Shown here: positions 16,272 to 24,187 of the stretch, piece by piece | How the letters are laid out: each line of letters opens with the position of its first letter | Position numbering within the stretch: position 1 is the first letter of the stretch | Source of the DNA: Streptomyces sp. NRRL S-31 | GTDB lineage: Bacteria > Actinomycetota > Actinomycetes > Streptomycetales > Streptomycetaceae | Reading direction: 5' to 3' | Assembly: GCF_000718775.1 (NCBI RefSeq) | Contig: NZ_JOCB01000028.1 | Location: 12,362-76,361 of the forward strand | Length of the DNA stretch: 64,000 nt | The notes under the pieces: generated by a model | The model's database searches: none | The model's input: the letters and a program-made list of their open reading frames with translations, nothing else | What the model was told of the DNA's origin: nothing | Program-made: the position numbers and the translations under genes

Positions 16272-16873
16272 GGACCATGACCACGCCACCCGGTCAGGCG
16301 CCCGCCCCCGCACGCCGGGACGCCGAAGCCACCAAGACCGCCATCCTGAAGGCCGCCCGCTTCCTGCTGGCCCGGCACGCGCACGCCGACATCACCCTGA
16401 AGGCCGTCGCCGAGCGCGCCGGTGTCAGCCCGCCGCTGATCCTGAAGTACTTCGGGAACAAGGAGGCCCTGTTCGCCCGGGTGATGTCCTTCGACACCGA
16501 CGCCGACGACCTGCTGGACGCTCCGCTGGACGGCCTCGGCCGGCACATGGTCCGGCACGTCCTGGCCAGCCAGCGCGAGCGGGGCGCCGATCCGCTGCTG
16601 CGCATCGCCTTTGCCCCGCTGCACGGCGACCACGGCGACGTGCTGCGCGCCAACTTCCGCGCCCAGGTCACCGAACGCCTCGCCGCCCGGCTCACCGGTC
16701 CGGACGCGGGCCTGCGCGCCGAACTCGCCGTCGCCGCCGTCGTCGGTCTCGGCGTGATGTACGGCATCGCCCGCGGCCCGCACGTGCGCGAAGCCGACGC
16801 CGACGCCGTCGCCGACCGCTACGGTCCCGCCGTCCAGGCGCAGCTGACCCCCCGCGGCCCCGGCACGTCCTGA
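16268..16873 (+). CDS. TetR-family repressor of the MFS pump
   Basis: 201 residues. The N-terminal helix-turn-helix (ATKTAILKAARFLLARHAHADITLKAVAERAGVSPPLILKYFGNKEALF, about 18-66) is standard for TetR, followed by an all-helical ligand domain of the TetR C-terminal type. Start ATG 16268 has GGAGG ahead; a second ATG is three codons in. Translation is coupled to the pump gene, so repressor and pump are induced together, and the two operators upstream of the pump fit autoregulation. The ligand is unknown. Confidence 0.92.
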   Translation: MRTMTTPPGQAPAPARRDAEATKTAILKAARFLLARHAHADITLKAVAERAGVSPPLILKYFGNKEALFARVMSFDTDADDLLDAPLDGLGRHMVRHVLASQRERGADPLLRIAFAPLHGDHGDVLRANFRAQVTERLAARLTGPDAGLRAELAVAAVVGLGVMYGIARGPHVREADADAVADRYGPAVQAQLTPRGPGTS

Positions 16874-16906
16874 GACGCCCCCGCCGGCCGTCGCCGCCGC
16901 CCCGCG

Positions 16907-17067
16907 GACCGCGAGACCAGCACATCAGCCGGGCCGCGGCGGAACTCCGGGTCGCCCAGCCGTCGGTGAGCCGCACCGTCATCCGGCCGGAGGCCGGACT
17001 CGGCACGCCGCTCGAGCGCCGGGGCCGCCGGATACGGCTCGACGCGCACGGCACCGCCTTCCCGGCG
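16907..17067 (+). pseudogene. remnant of a LysR regulator gene (HTH part only)
   Basis: The frame encodes HISRAAAELRVAQPSVSRTV followed by IRPEAGLGTPLERRGRRIRLDAHGTAF, a clear LysR helix-turn-helix and linker. It has no start codon with a ribosome site, no first helix and no effector domain. Text changes abruptly at about 17066 into a different gene fragment in another frame. Small losses are visible, such as the missing residue in TPLxRRGRR where the family has TPLFDRRGRR. Confidence 0.75.
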
Positions 17068-17335
17068 GAAACCGGAGGAACTGCTGCCGGGCCACCCCGC
17101 CGTCGCCCAGTGCGCGGTCTTCGGCAGCCGGGACGGCGAGTCCGTGGAACACACGCACGCCGCCGTGGTGCCGGCCGCCGGGCAGCGGCCCACGCTCGAC
17201 GGGATCCGGGACTCCGTCACCACCCGCGAGGGACGCCCCTACGCGCCGGACGCGCTGCGCCCGGTGCCGGCCATCCCGCTGACGGCGGCGGGCAGACCGG
17301 ACAAGCGGCTGCCGCGGTCCCGGCTGTCCGACTGA
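17066..17335 (+). pseudogene. remnant of an acyl-CoA ligase gene (C-terminal part)
   Basis: About 89 codons encode EELLPGHPAVAQCAVFGSRD, then a region with HAAVVPAAGQRP, and YAPDALRPVPAIPLTAAGRPDKRLPRSRLSD. This is the C-terminal swivelling domain of an AMP-forming acyl-CoA synthetase, with the catalytic-lysine neighbourhood (GRPDKR). The large N-terminal adenylation domain is missing and there is no start. It joins directly to the LysR fragment, indicating a deletion that fused the ends of two former genes. Confidence 0.75.
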
Positions 17336-17405
17336 GCCGCGCCCCCGGACCGCAACGGCCCGGGGCGGCGCGGCGGGGTCCGGCGCCGGATGACAGACTG
17401 GCGCC

Positions 17406-18389
17406 ATGGACGAACGCGTATTCGGCAGGTCGGGTCAGTGGGCATCGGTCGTCGGGCTCGGCACGTGGCAGCTCGGTGCCGACTGGGGCGAGGTGGACGC
17501 CAAGGAGGCGCTGGCCGTGCTGGAGACGGCGGCCGAGGCCGGGGTCACCTTCTTCGACACGGCCGACGTGTACGGCGACGGGCGCAGCGAGGACACCATC
17601 GCCTCCTTCCTGCGCGGCCGTCCCGACCTGCACGTCCTGGTGGCCACCAAGATGGGCCGCCGGGTCGAACAGATCCCGGAGAACTACGTACTGGACAACT
17701 TTCGCGAGTGGAACGACCGCTCGCGCCGCAACCTCGGCGTCGACCGCGTCGACCTGGTGCAGCTGCACTGCCCGCCCAGCGCGGTCTACTCCTCGGACGA
17801 GGTCTTCGACGCCCTGGACACCCTGGTCGAGGAGGAGCGCGTCGCCGCGTACGGCGTGAGCGTGGAGACCTGCGCACAGGCGCTCGCCGCGATCGCCCGG
17901 CCCAACGTGGCGAGCGTGCAGATCATCCTCAACCCGTTCCGCATGAAGCCCCTGCACGAGGTGCTGCCCGCCGCCCGGGAGGCCGGCGTCGGCATCATCG
18001 CGCGCGTGCCGCTCGCCTCCGGGCTGCTCTCCGGCAAGTACACGAAGGACACCGTGTTCGCGGCCGACGACCACCGCACCTTCAACCGGCACGGCGAGGC
18101 CTTCGACCAGGGCGAGACCTTCTCCGGCGTCGACTACGCCACCGGCATCGAGGCCGCCGCCGAGTTCGCCGCGCTCGCCCCCGAGGGGTACACCCCGGCC
18201 CAGCTCGCGCTGCGCTGGATCGTCGAGCAGGACGGCGTGACCACCGTCATCCCCGGTGCGCGCAACCCCGGGCAGGCCCGGGCCAACGCCACCGCCGTCA
18301 AGCTGCCGCCGCTGCCCGAGGAGACCTTCACCGCGATCCGCGAGCTGTACGACCGTCGGATCAAGGATCAGGTCGAGCACCGCTGGTAG
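17406..18389 (+). CDS. aldo/keto reductase
   Basis: A complete 327-residue NADP-dependent TIM-barrel reductase. Catalytic Asp and Tyr are in FFDTADVYGDGRSEDTIASFL, Lys in VATKMGRR, and the His position in VQLHCPP. The cofactor site near the end is TTVIPGARNPGQARANATAVKLPPL. It is closest in style to AKR families that act on sugar-derived or aromatic aldehydes; the substrate is not readable. ATG 17406 has no strong ribosome site. It is the third AKR in the window and is not a recent copy of the others. Confidence 0.93.
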   Translation: MDERVFGRSGQWASVVGLGTWQLGADWGEVDAKEALAVLETAAEAGVTFFDTADVYGDGRSEDTIASFLRGRPDLHVLVATKMGRRVEQIPENYVLDNFREWNDRSRRNLGVDRVDLVQLHCPPSAVYSSDEVFDALDTLVEEERVAAYGVSVETCAQALAAIARPNVASVQIILNPFRMKPLHEVLPAAREAGVGIIARVPLASGLLSGKYTKDTVFAADDHRTFNRHGEAFDQGETFSGVDYATGIEAAAEFAALAPEGYTPAQLALRWIVEQDGVTTVIPGARNPGQARANATAVKLPPLPEETFTAIRELYDRRIKDQVEHRW

Positions 18390-18416
18390 GCGCGCCGGAC
18401 GGCGCGGAACGCTCGA

Positions 18417-18432
18417 CCGTTTGAACGAACGG
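18417..18432. promoter_or_regulatory. small dyad upstream of the DUF6328 gene
   Basis: CCGTT-tgaacg-AACGG lies 22 bp before the start at 18454, a position suited to a repressor site or to the promoter itself. Only symmetry and position support it. Confidence 0.3.
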
Positions 18433-18453
18433 CCGGGCGGTTACACGCACCGC

Positions 18454-18948
18454 ATGACGGAGGCAGGGCGGCGCACAGGACGTGACGAGACCGAGGAGGA
18501 GCGGGCCGACCGGATGTGGGTCGAGCTCATCCAGGAGGTCCGGGTGGCCCAGACAGGGGTACAGATCCTGTTCGGCTTCCTGCTGACCGTCGTCTTCCAG
18601 CCGAAGTACGGCCGGCTGCCCACCGCCGACCAGGTGATCTACATCGTGACCGTCGTCATGGGCGCCTGCGCCACGGGCGCCCTGATCGGCCCGGTCTCCC
18701 TGCACCGCCTGGTCTCCGGCCGCCGGGTCAAGCCGCAGGCGGTCCGGCTGGCCGCCCGGATGACGCTGGTCGGCCTGGCCCTGCTGCTGGCCACGATGGC
18801 CTCGTCCCTGCTGCTGATCCTCCGCGTCGCCACGCACGACAGCTATGTGCCCTACCTGGTGGCGGCGGTCGTCACCTGGTACGTCGTGGGCTGGTACGTC
18901 CTGCCGCTGTGGGCCCGCCACAGGTACACGTCCGGGCCGAAGGACTGA
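18454..18948 (+). CDS. DUF6328 family membrane protein
   Basis: 164 residues with an acidic, arginine-rich N-terminus (TGRDETEEERADRMWVELIQEVRVAQTG) and four hydrophobic helices: QILFGFLLTVVF, VIYIVTVVMGACATGALIG, LVGLALLLATMASSLLLIL and YLVAAVVTWYVVGWYVLPLW. The conserved LIQEVRVAQTGVQILFGFLL core is typical of this actinobacterial family. No function is known. Its 3' end converges with the DUF2238 gene 4 bp away. Confidence 0.85.
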   Translation: MTEAGRRTGRDETEEERADRMWVELIQEVRVAQTGVQILFGFLLTVVFQPKYGRLPTADQVIYIVTVVMGACATGALIGPVSLHRLVSGRRVKPQAVRLAARMTLVGLALLLATMASSLLLILRVATHDSYVPYLVAAVVTWYVVGWYVLPLWARHRYTSGPKD

Positions 18949-18951
18949 TCC

Positions 18952-19620
18952 CTACCGGAGGCCGCGGGACGGGGCCGCATCGTCCGCCAGGGCGCGGAGC
19001 TGACGGTCGTGCACCCGGCTGAGCAGCAGCAGGGAGAGCACGGCGCCGATCAGCGCGCAGAACATGTCCCACTGGGTGTCCCACACGTCGCCCTGGGCGG
19101 CGAGGAACGCGTCGGCGCCGTGTCCGCCGATCTCGGCCGCCAGCCACTCCAGCAGCTCGAAGCAGGCGCTGAAGGCCAGGCAGGCGCAGACGGTGAGCGG
19201 CGCCAGCCAGCGGCTGCCGCGCAACGGCGAGGTGCGGCTGAGCAGTTCACGGACCAGCACGGCCGGGACGAAGCCCTGCATCAGATGCCCGAAACGGTCG
19301 TACGGATTGCGCTCCAGGCCGAGGCCGTCGCGCACCCAGTCGCCCACCGGGACCTGCGCGTACGTGTAGTGCCCGCCGACCGCGAGGACCAGCGCGTGCG
19401 CGGCCAGCAGCCCGCACAGCAGCCCCGTCAGCGGGAAGCGCCGCCACGCCAGCACCGCCAGGGGCAGGCCGGCCAGCGCCCACACGGTCTCCAGGAACCA
19501 GGTGGTGCGGTCCCGGGCCCCGACCGCCGACACGGCCAGCCCCACGGCGACCACGCCGGCGAAGAGGGCGGGCGGCACACGGCGCGGCGCCGGGAGCGGG
19601 GCGGGGTGTGCTGCGGTCAC
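18952..19620 (-). CDS. DUF2238 (YjdF-like) integral membrane protein
   Basis: 222 residues with about six membrane segments and the family motifs YDRFGHLMQGFVPAVLVRELL, LAFSACFELLEWLAAEIGG and GDVWDTQWDMFCALIGA. The conserved acidic and histidine residues in membrane helices (DRFGH, FELLEW, WDTQWDM) suggest ion or metal handling, but no function is established. GTG 19620 has AAGGAG seven bases ahead; the open frame continues upstream without support. A ribosome site and a stand-alone position suggest its own promoter in the 78-bp gap before the SsgA-like gene. Confidence 0.87.
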   Translation of the reverse strand: MTAAHPAPLPAPRRVPPALFAGVVAVGLAVSAVGARDRTTWFLETVWALAGLPLAVLAWRRFPLTGLLCGLLAAHALVLAVGGHYTYAQVPVGDWVRDGLGLERNPYDRFGHLMQGFVPAVLVRELLSRTSPLRGSRWLAPLTVCACLAFSACFELLEWLAAEIGGHGADAFLAAQGDVWDTQWDMFCALIGAVLSLLLLSRVHDRQLRALADDAAPSRGLR

Positions 19621-19698
19621 GGCGGGGCTCCTTGCCTCGGGGCGTCGTAGGGCCCCATCGTGGCGCCGGCCCCCGGGCACCGGCATGAGTACGGCTAC

Positions 19699-20124
19699 TC
19701 AGCCCGCCGAGAGGATCTCCGCCAGCAACTCGTCCACCGCGACGTGCTCCTGACCCTGTGGCACCACCTGGTAGGTCTCCCGCAGGAACGCCGTCACCGC
19801 GGGCGCCCAGGCGAACACCACCGCCCGGTGCCGGGTGCCGTCCGGCCGGGTGTCGCCGAGGAACTCCATGCGCAGCTCGTGCCACGGACCGGTGGCCTCC
19901 GGCCGCATCCGTACGTCACCGATGCCGACCGGCCCGGCCAGGGCGGCGGAGAGCATCTCGCGGTCCAGCCGCCAGCTGGCCAGCACATGACCGTCGTGGG
20001 CGAAGACGGCGGTCACGGCGAACGGGTCGTCGGCGTCGTAACCCAGGTGGGCCAGGACCGGACAGCGTCCGGTGCCGGGCGCGAGGAGCTGCACCACCAG
20101 GGTCTTGTGCAGATGCGAGTTCAC
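19699..20124 (-). CDS. SsgA-like protein (SALP), sporulation/cell-division regulator
   Basis: 141 residues matching the SsgA family layout: a first strand (KTLVVQLLAPGTGRCPVLAHLGYDADDPFAVTAVFA), SWRLDREMLSAALAGPVGIGDVRMRP in the middle, and a late AVTAFLRETYQVVPQGQE..AVDELLAEIL. SALPs occur only in sporulating actinomycetes, where SsgA and SsgB guide FtsZ to septum sites and others act in spore-wall maturation. GTG 20124 follows GGAGG by seven bases. The paralogue class cannot be settled. This gene is the best single indicator of a Streptomyces-like host. Confidence 0.88.
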   Translation of the reverse strand: MNSHLHKTLVVQLLAPGTGRCPVLAHLGYDADDPFAVTAVFAHDGHVLASWRLDREMLSAALAGPVGIGDVRMRPEATGPWHELRMEFLGDTRPDGTRHRAVVFAWAPAVTAFLRETYQVVPQGQEHVAVDELLAEILSAG

Positions 20125-20227
20125 GCGGGGGCCTCCGGCAACAATCGGCGTAGGGACCTCTAGTACCCCCACAGCGCCGGGGATGCTCACCCGTGGGGCT
20201 GATTCGCGCGGGCCGCCGCGGCCGGGC

Positions 20228-21199
20228 TCAGCCGAACGCCTCCCTCAGCGCCGGCAGCAGGGTCTTCTCCGACCAGCTCAGGAACTCCCGCTGCGCGTCC
20301 CCGCCGATCTGCACCAGGGCCACCTCCCCGAACCCGGCCTCGGCGTAGGGCCGTACGGCCTCCACGAAGGCGTCGGGGTCGTCCCCGCACGGGATGGAGG
20401 CGGCGACGTCGTCCTCCGTCACGAACTGGGTCGCGGCCTCGAAGGAGTCGGGGTGCGGCAGTTCGGCGTTCACCTTCCAGCCCAGGCCGAACCAGCGGAA
20501 CTGGGAGTGGGCGCGCTTGACGGCCGTGGCCCGGTCGGGGTCGTAGCAGACCGGCAGCTGTCCCACCCGGGGCTTGCCGCTGCCGCCGTGCCGGTCGAAG
20601 GACTCCAGCAGGCCCGCTTTCGGCTCGGTCGCGATCACCAGGTCGGCGAGGTGTCCGGCGAGCTTGCACGACTGCTCGCCGGAGACGGCGATGCCGATCG
20701 GCGGTGCCTGCTCCGGCAGGTCCCACAGCCGGGCCGACTCCACGTCGTAGTGCTGCCCGTGGTGGGTGACATGGCCGCCCTCGAACAGCGCCCGGATGAT
20801 CTCCACGGCCTCTTCCAGCATCTCGTGACGGACGTCGACCGGGGGCCAGCCGCCGCCCACGACGTGCTCGTTCAGGTTCTCGCCGGCGCCGAGCCCGAGC
20901 CGGAACCTGCCCTCCGACAGCAGCTGCACGGTGGCCGCCTTCTGCGCCACGATCGCCGGGTGGTAGCGCAGGATGGGGCAGGTGACGTAGGTCATCAGCG
21001 GGATCCGCGAGGTGGCCTGGGCGGCGGCGCCCAGCACACTCCACGCGTACGAGGCGTGCCCCTGCGCGCGCAGCCACGGGAAGTAGTGGTCGGAGATCAC
21101 CGAGAAGTCGAAACCCGCCTCCTCGGCTCCCACCGCGTGGTTCACCAGGTCCCGGGGGCCGGCCTGCTCCGTCATCATCGTGTATCCGATTTGCACCAT
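20228..21199 (-). CDS. F420-dependent LLM-class oxidoreductase
   Basis: 323 residues of the luciferase-like TIM barrel. MVQIGYTMMTEQAGPRDLVNHAVGAEEAGFDFSVISDHYFPWL at the N-terminus and LGLGAGENLNEHVVGGGWP in the middle match the F420-dependent glucose-6-phosphate dehydrogenase-like group. It probably transfers hydride between F420 and an unknown substrate in the cytosol. The start is chosen at MVQIGY where similarity begins; no good ribosome site precedes it. The upstream open frame of 288 codons is repeat-rich and lacks protein character. Confidence 0.9.
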   Translation of the reverse strand: MVQIGYTMMTEQAGPRDLVNHAVGAEEAGFDFSVISDHYFPWLRAQGHASYAWSVLGAAAQATSRIPLMTYVTCPILRYHPAIVAQKAATVQLLSEGRFRLGLGAGENLNEHVVGGGWPPVDVRHEMLEEAVEIIRALFEGGHVTHHGQHYDVESARLWDLPEQAPPIGIAVSGEQSCKLAGHLADLVIATEPKAGLLESFDRHGGSGKPRVGQLPVCYDPDRATAVKRAHSQFRWFGLGWKVNAELPHPDSFEAATQFVTEDDVAASIPCGDDPDAFVEAVRPYAEAGFGEVALVQIGGDAQREFLSWSEKTLLPALREAFG

Positions 21200-22102
21200 A
21201 AGGAGGGAGTCCCCGGCTCGCCGGGAGGGAAACGGCCGACGGAGGTCGGTCTTCCGGTGCCCGAAGGGTGCGCGGTTACGCCCGCGGTGCCGCCCGGCGC
21301 CGGTGGGCGGTGGCCCGGCGGCCTCGCCGGACCCGGCTCGGCGTGGTCCGGCCGGAGGACCACCGGACCGGGGACGCCGCGCCCGCCGTGGGGCACGAGG
21401 GAGCACGCCGGGGAGTACGGCGAGCCCGGGTACGGTGCCGCAGCGGCCTGAGGCGGCCCGGTGGGCGCCGGTGCCCCGCGCGGGGGCGGGCAGCCGGGCA
21501 GCGCCTCCGGTGCGCCGCCCGGCGAGGACGGCCGGGACGGTGACCGGGGTGGGGGAGTCCTTGCCGGACAGCGCGCCGACCGCCTCAGCCGCCCTCCCCG
21601 CCGCGCCGGCCGCCAACGCGGGCACCGCGGCGGCCGGGTCCGGGTCGGGGTCGGGGTGCGGGTTCGGGTTCGGGTTCGGGTCGGGTTCCGGGTCCAGATT
21701 CGGGCCGGGGTCCGGCTCCGGGTCGGGGTTCGGGTTCGGGGTTCGGCTGCCAGTGGCCGGTTCGCATCGGTGTCCCCGCTCGGTGGCCGGGTCGGCACCC
21801 GTCCGGCGCCTCGCGGACGGATGCTTCGGTCCGGTCGCCGGCCTGTGGACGGCGGCCGGACTCGGATGGTCCGGAGACGCGGCAAGGTGCCGTCCCGGGA
21901 GCCGGTAGCCCCGGCGACCGGGCCGGGTGCGCGGACGTGTGCCTCGGCCGTGGTCGCCTCGCGCCGGACCCCTGCCCGGACTGCCCCGAGTACGGCCGCC
22001 GCACCCTGGTGCAGTGTCCGGCGAACCGTCGCGTTCAGGGCCCTTCCCGCCCGGTGTCCGCACGCGTCCGTGCGCACCCGGTGCCGGTCCGCCCGCCCCG
22101 GC
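21200..22102. other. 0.9-kb region without a supportable gene
   Basis: All six frames are long and open because of GC bias, but none shows a recognisable domain or sustained codon bias. The centre (about 21636-21750) is a degenerate hexanucleotide array. A minus-strand frame reads Pro-Asp/Pro-Asn/Pro-Glu repeats followed by about 60 codons with chromosome-like third positions, so a decayed or rapidly evolving gene cannot be excluded. Confidence 0.5.
21636..21750. repeat. degenerate GGGTTC/GGGTCC hexamer array
   Basis: About 18 consecutive units of GGGTCC, GGGTTC, GGGGTC and close variants. One minus-strand frame translates them as PN/PD/PE dipeptides. The array looks like slippage-generated simple sequence. 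Confidence 0.85.
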
Positions 22103-23061
22103 TCACCCCAGCCCGAACCGGTCGGCCCAGCCGATGAGTTCCCGGGGTGTGGTGTTGCCGCCGCACACCACGAGCCCGATCCGGGCGCCGTCCCCGACCC
22201 GCGCGGCCACCTGCCGGGCCGCCGGCAGCAGACAGCCCGCGGCCGGCTCGGCCCACACCTTGGCGTGCTCGGCGAGGTCCAGACAGCCCTGCACCGCCTC
22301 CCGGTCCGGCACCACCAGGACGTCCTCGACCAGCGCGGACACCAGGTCGTACGTCAGCTGTGACACCGACGGCGGGCTCAACGTGGTGACCAGCGAGGAC
22401 AAGGGCACCGGGACCGGACCGCCCGCCTTGAGCGCCTCGGACATCGTCTCCGCGCCCTCGGTCTCCACGCCCCACACGCGCACCCCCGGACGCCGGGCGC
22501 GCAGGGCCGCCGCGACGCCGGCGATCAGACCGCCGCCGCCCACGCTGACGACGACGTCCGTCAACGCGCCCGCGTCCTCGGCGAGTTCCAGCCCGACGGT
22601 GCCCTGTCCGGCGACCACCAACGGATCGTCGAACGGGTGGACCAGGGTCAGGCCCTCGTCCCGCAGCCGCGTCACCAGCTCGAAGCGCTGTCCATGCCGT
22701 CGGTCAGCCGCACCGACGCCCCGGCGTCCCCGGCGAGCGCGATGGAGCGGGCGGGCGCCGTGCGCGGCATGACCACGGTGGCCTTCACGTCGAGGGCCCC
22801 CGCCATCACCGCCACCGCGATCCCGTGGTTGCCGCCGCTGACCGCGACCACGCCCGCCGCCCGCTCCGCCTCGCTCAGCGACAGCAGCTTCGCCGTCGCC
22901 CCGCGTGCCTTGAACGAACCGGTGCGCTGGAGCAGTTCGAGCTTGGTGGTGACCGGGACGCCGAGCAGCGCGCCGAGGCCGGGGCTCGGCACCGTCGGCG
23001 TCCGTACGACGTGCGGGGCGATCCGCCCGGCGGCGGCTTCGATGTCCGAGATGTCGATCAC
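22103..23061 (-). pseudogene. threonine/serine dehydratase gene with a frameshift
   Basis: Two frames together give a full PLP-dependent dehydratase of about 318 residues. The first part (GTG 23061 to about 22685) has TKLELLQRTGSFKARGA with the PLP lysine and VVAVSGGNHGIAVAVMAG; the second has FELVTRLRDEGLTLVHPFDDP, VVVSVGGGGLIAGVAAAL and LVVCGGNTTP. At 22684-22687 one base is missing: GAC AGC GC-TTC GAG should read through DSAFELV but becomes DSASSW-stop. The enzyme would deaminate threonine or serine to a 2-oxo acid. It is either a recent pseudogene or a sequence error; both halves are otherwise well preserved. Confidence 0.88.
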
Positions 23062-23161
23062 GGTGCCTCATCCTTCCGGCACGGATCGGGAACCGTGCCG
23101 GAACGCACCTTGACCCGCCGGGCGGGCGGCGGTCAACGCCGTTCTGGATCTCGGAGCGGGG

Positions 23162-24187
23162 CTACAGCGAGCGGCCCACCAGGAACTCCAGCAGCAGATC
23201 CAGCTCGCCGGCGGCCCCCGGGGCCAGGGACGCGGCGCCGAACAGGTCCCGCGCGGCGGCCGTCCGGGCCCGGGCCTCGGCCAGCGCCGCCGTCCGGCCG
23301 CCCGCCGCCTCGACCAGCGCGGCGGCCTCCCGCGCGTGCTCGGCGCTCCCGAGCAGCGCCGGCAGCCGGCGGGCCGCCGGGGAGGCCAGCGCGGCCAGCA
23401 CCGGGAAGGTCTTCTTCCCCTCCCGCAGGTCACCGCCCACCGGTTTGCCGGTGACGGCCGGATCGCCCCAGATGCCGAGCACATCGTCGACCAGCTGGAA
23501 GGCGACCCCGAGGTGCCGCCCGGCCCGGTCCAGCGCCGCCACCGTGTCCCGGGGCGCGCCGCCGAGGGCCGCGCCCAGCGCCAGGGCGCAGCCCAGCAGC
23601 GCGCCGGTCTTGCCCTCCGCCATCGCCCGGTACTCCCGCGCCGTCACCCGCTGCGGACCGGTCCAGGGCCGGGCGGCGAACAGCAGGTCGTCGGCCTGCC
23701 CGCGCACCAGGTCGGCGAGGGCCGCGGAGAGCTGCCGGACCGCGCCGGGACCCTCGGGCGCGGCGGCCACGGCGTCCACGGCCAGCGCGAACAGGGCGTC
23801 CCCGGCGAGGACGGCCGGGCCGGTGCCGTACGCCTGCCACACGGCGGGGCGGCGGCGCCGGGTCGCGTCGCCGTCCATGATGTCGTCGTGCAACAGCGAG
23901 AAGGCGTGCACCAGCTCCACCGCGACCGCGGCCGGGACACCCCGCCGCCCGTCGGCGCCCGCCGCCTCGGCGCCGAGGACGGCCAGCGCCTGCCGCACGC
24001 CCTTGCCGCCCGGCGCGGTGGCGGGTGCCCCGCCGACCTCGCACCAGCCGAAGGAGTACGCGGCCATCTCGGCCACCCAGGGGTGCAGCCGCTCCACCGC
24101 CTCGCGCAGCCGGGGCCGTACCAGCTCCCGGCAGCGGGCGAGGACGGGCGGCGCGGACCCGCGCACCGGCGAGGTGAGCGCCGTCAC
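23162..24187 (-). CDS. polyprenyl (geranylgeranyl-type) diphosphate synthase
   Basis: 341 residues. The first aspartate-rich motif is LLHDDIMD with FSLLHDD before it; the second is FQLVDDVLGIWGD; KTGALLG and GGDLREGKKTFPVLAAL follow in the expected order. The enzyme condenses isopentenyl diphosphate onto an allylic diphosphate to make a C15-C20 prenyl chain. GTG 24187 overlaps the stop of the TPR gene (GTGA), so the two are translationally coupled. No terpene cyclase is nearby, so the product's fate is open. The long upstream frame belongs to a shadow of the TPR gene. Confidence 0.92.
   Translation of the reverse strand: MTALTSPVRGSAPPVLARCRELVRPRLREAVERLHPWVAEMAAYSFGWCEVGGAPATAPGGKGVRQALAVLGAEAAGADGRRGVPAAVAVELVHAFSLLHDDIMDGDATRRRRPAVWQAYGTGPAVLAGDALFALAVDAVAAAPEGPGAVRQLSAALADLVRGQADDLLFAARPWTGPQRVTAREYRAMAEGKTGALLGCALALGAALGGAPRDTVAALDRAGRHLGVAFQLVDDVLGIWGDPAVTGKPVGGDLREGKKTFPVLAALASPAARRLPALLGSAEHAREAAALVEAAGGRTAALAEARARTAAARDLFGAASLAPGAAGELDLLLEFLVGRSL

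Noticed and set aside
13581..16313. A 910-codon open frame on the minus strand
   Set aside because: It is antisense to the lipase and MFS genes, is made of Gly/Arg/Asp-rich text without domains, and is a by-product of high GC at third positions.
20228..22063. A 611-residue version of the LLM oxidoreductase with a long N-terminal extension
   Set aside because: The extension is low-complexity repeat text; family similarity begins exactly at MVQIGY (21199).
23162..24187. Prenyl synthase as the marker of a terpene biosynthetic cluster
   Set aside because: No terpene cyclase, P450, methyltransferase or encapsulin shell gene lies nearby.
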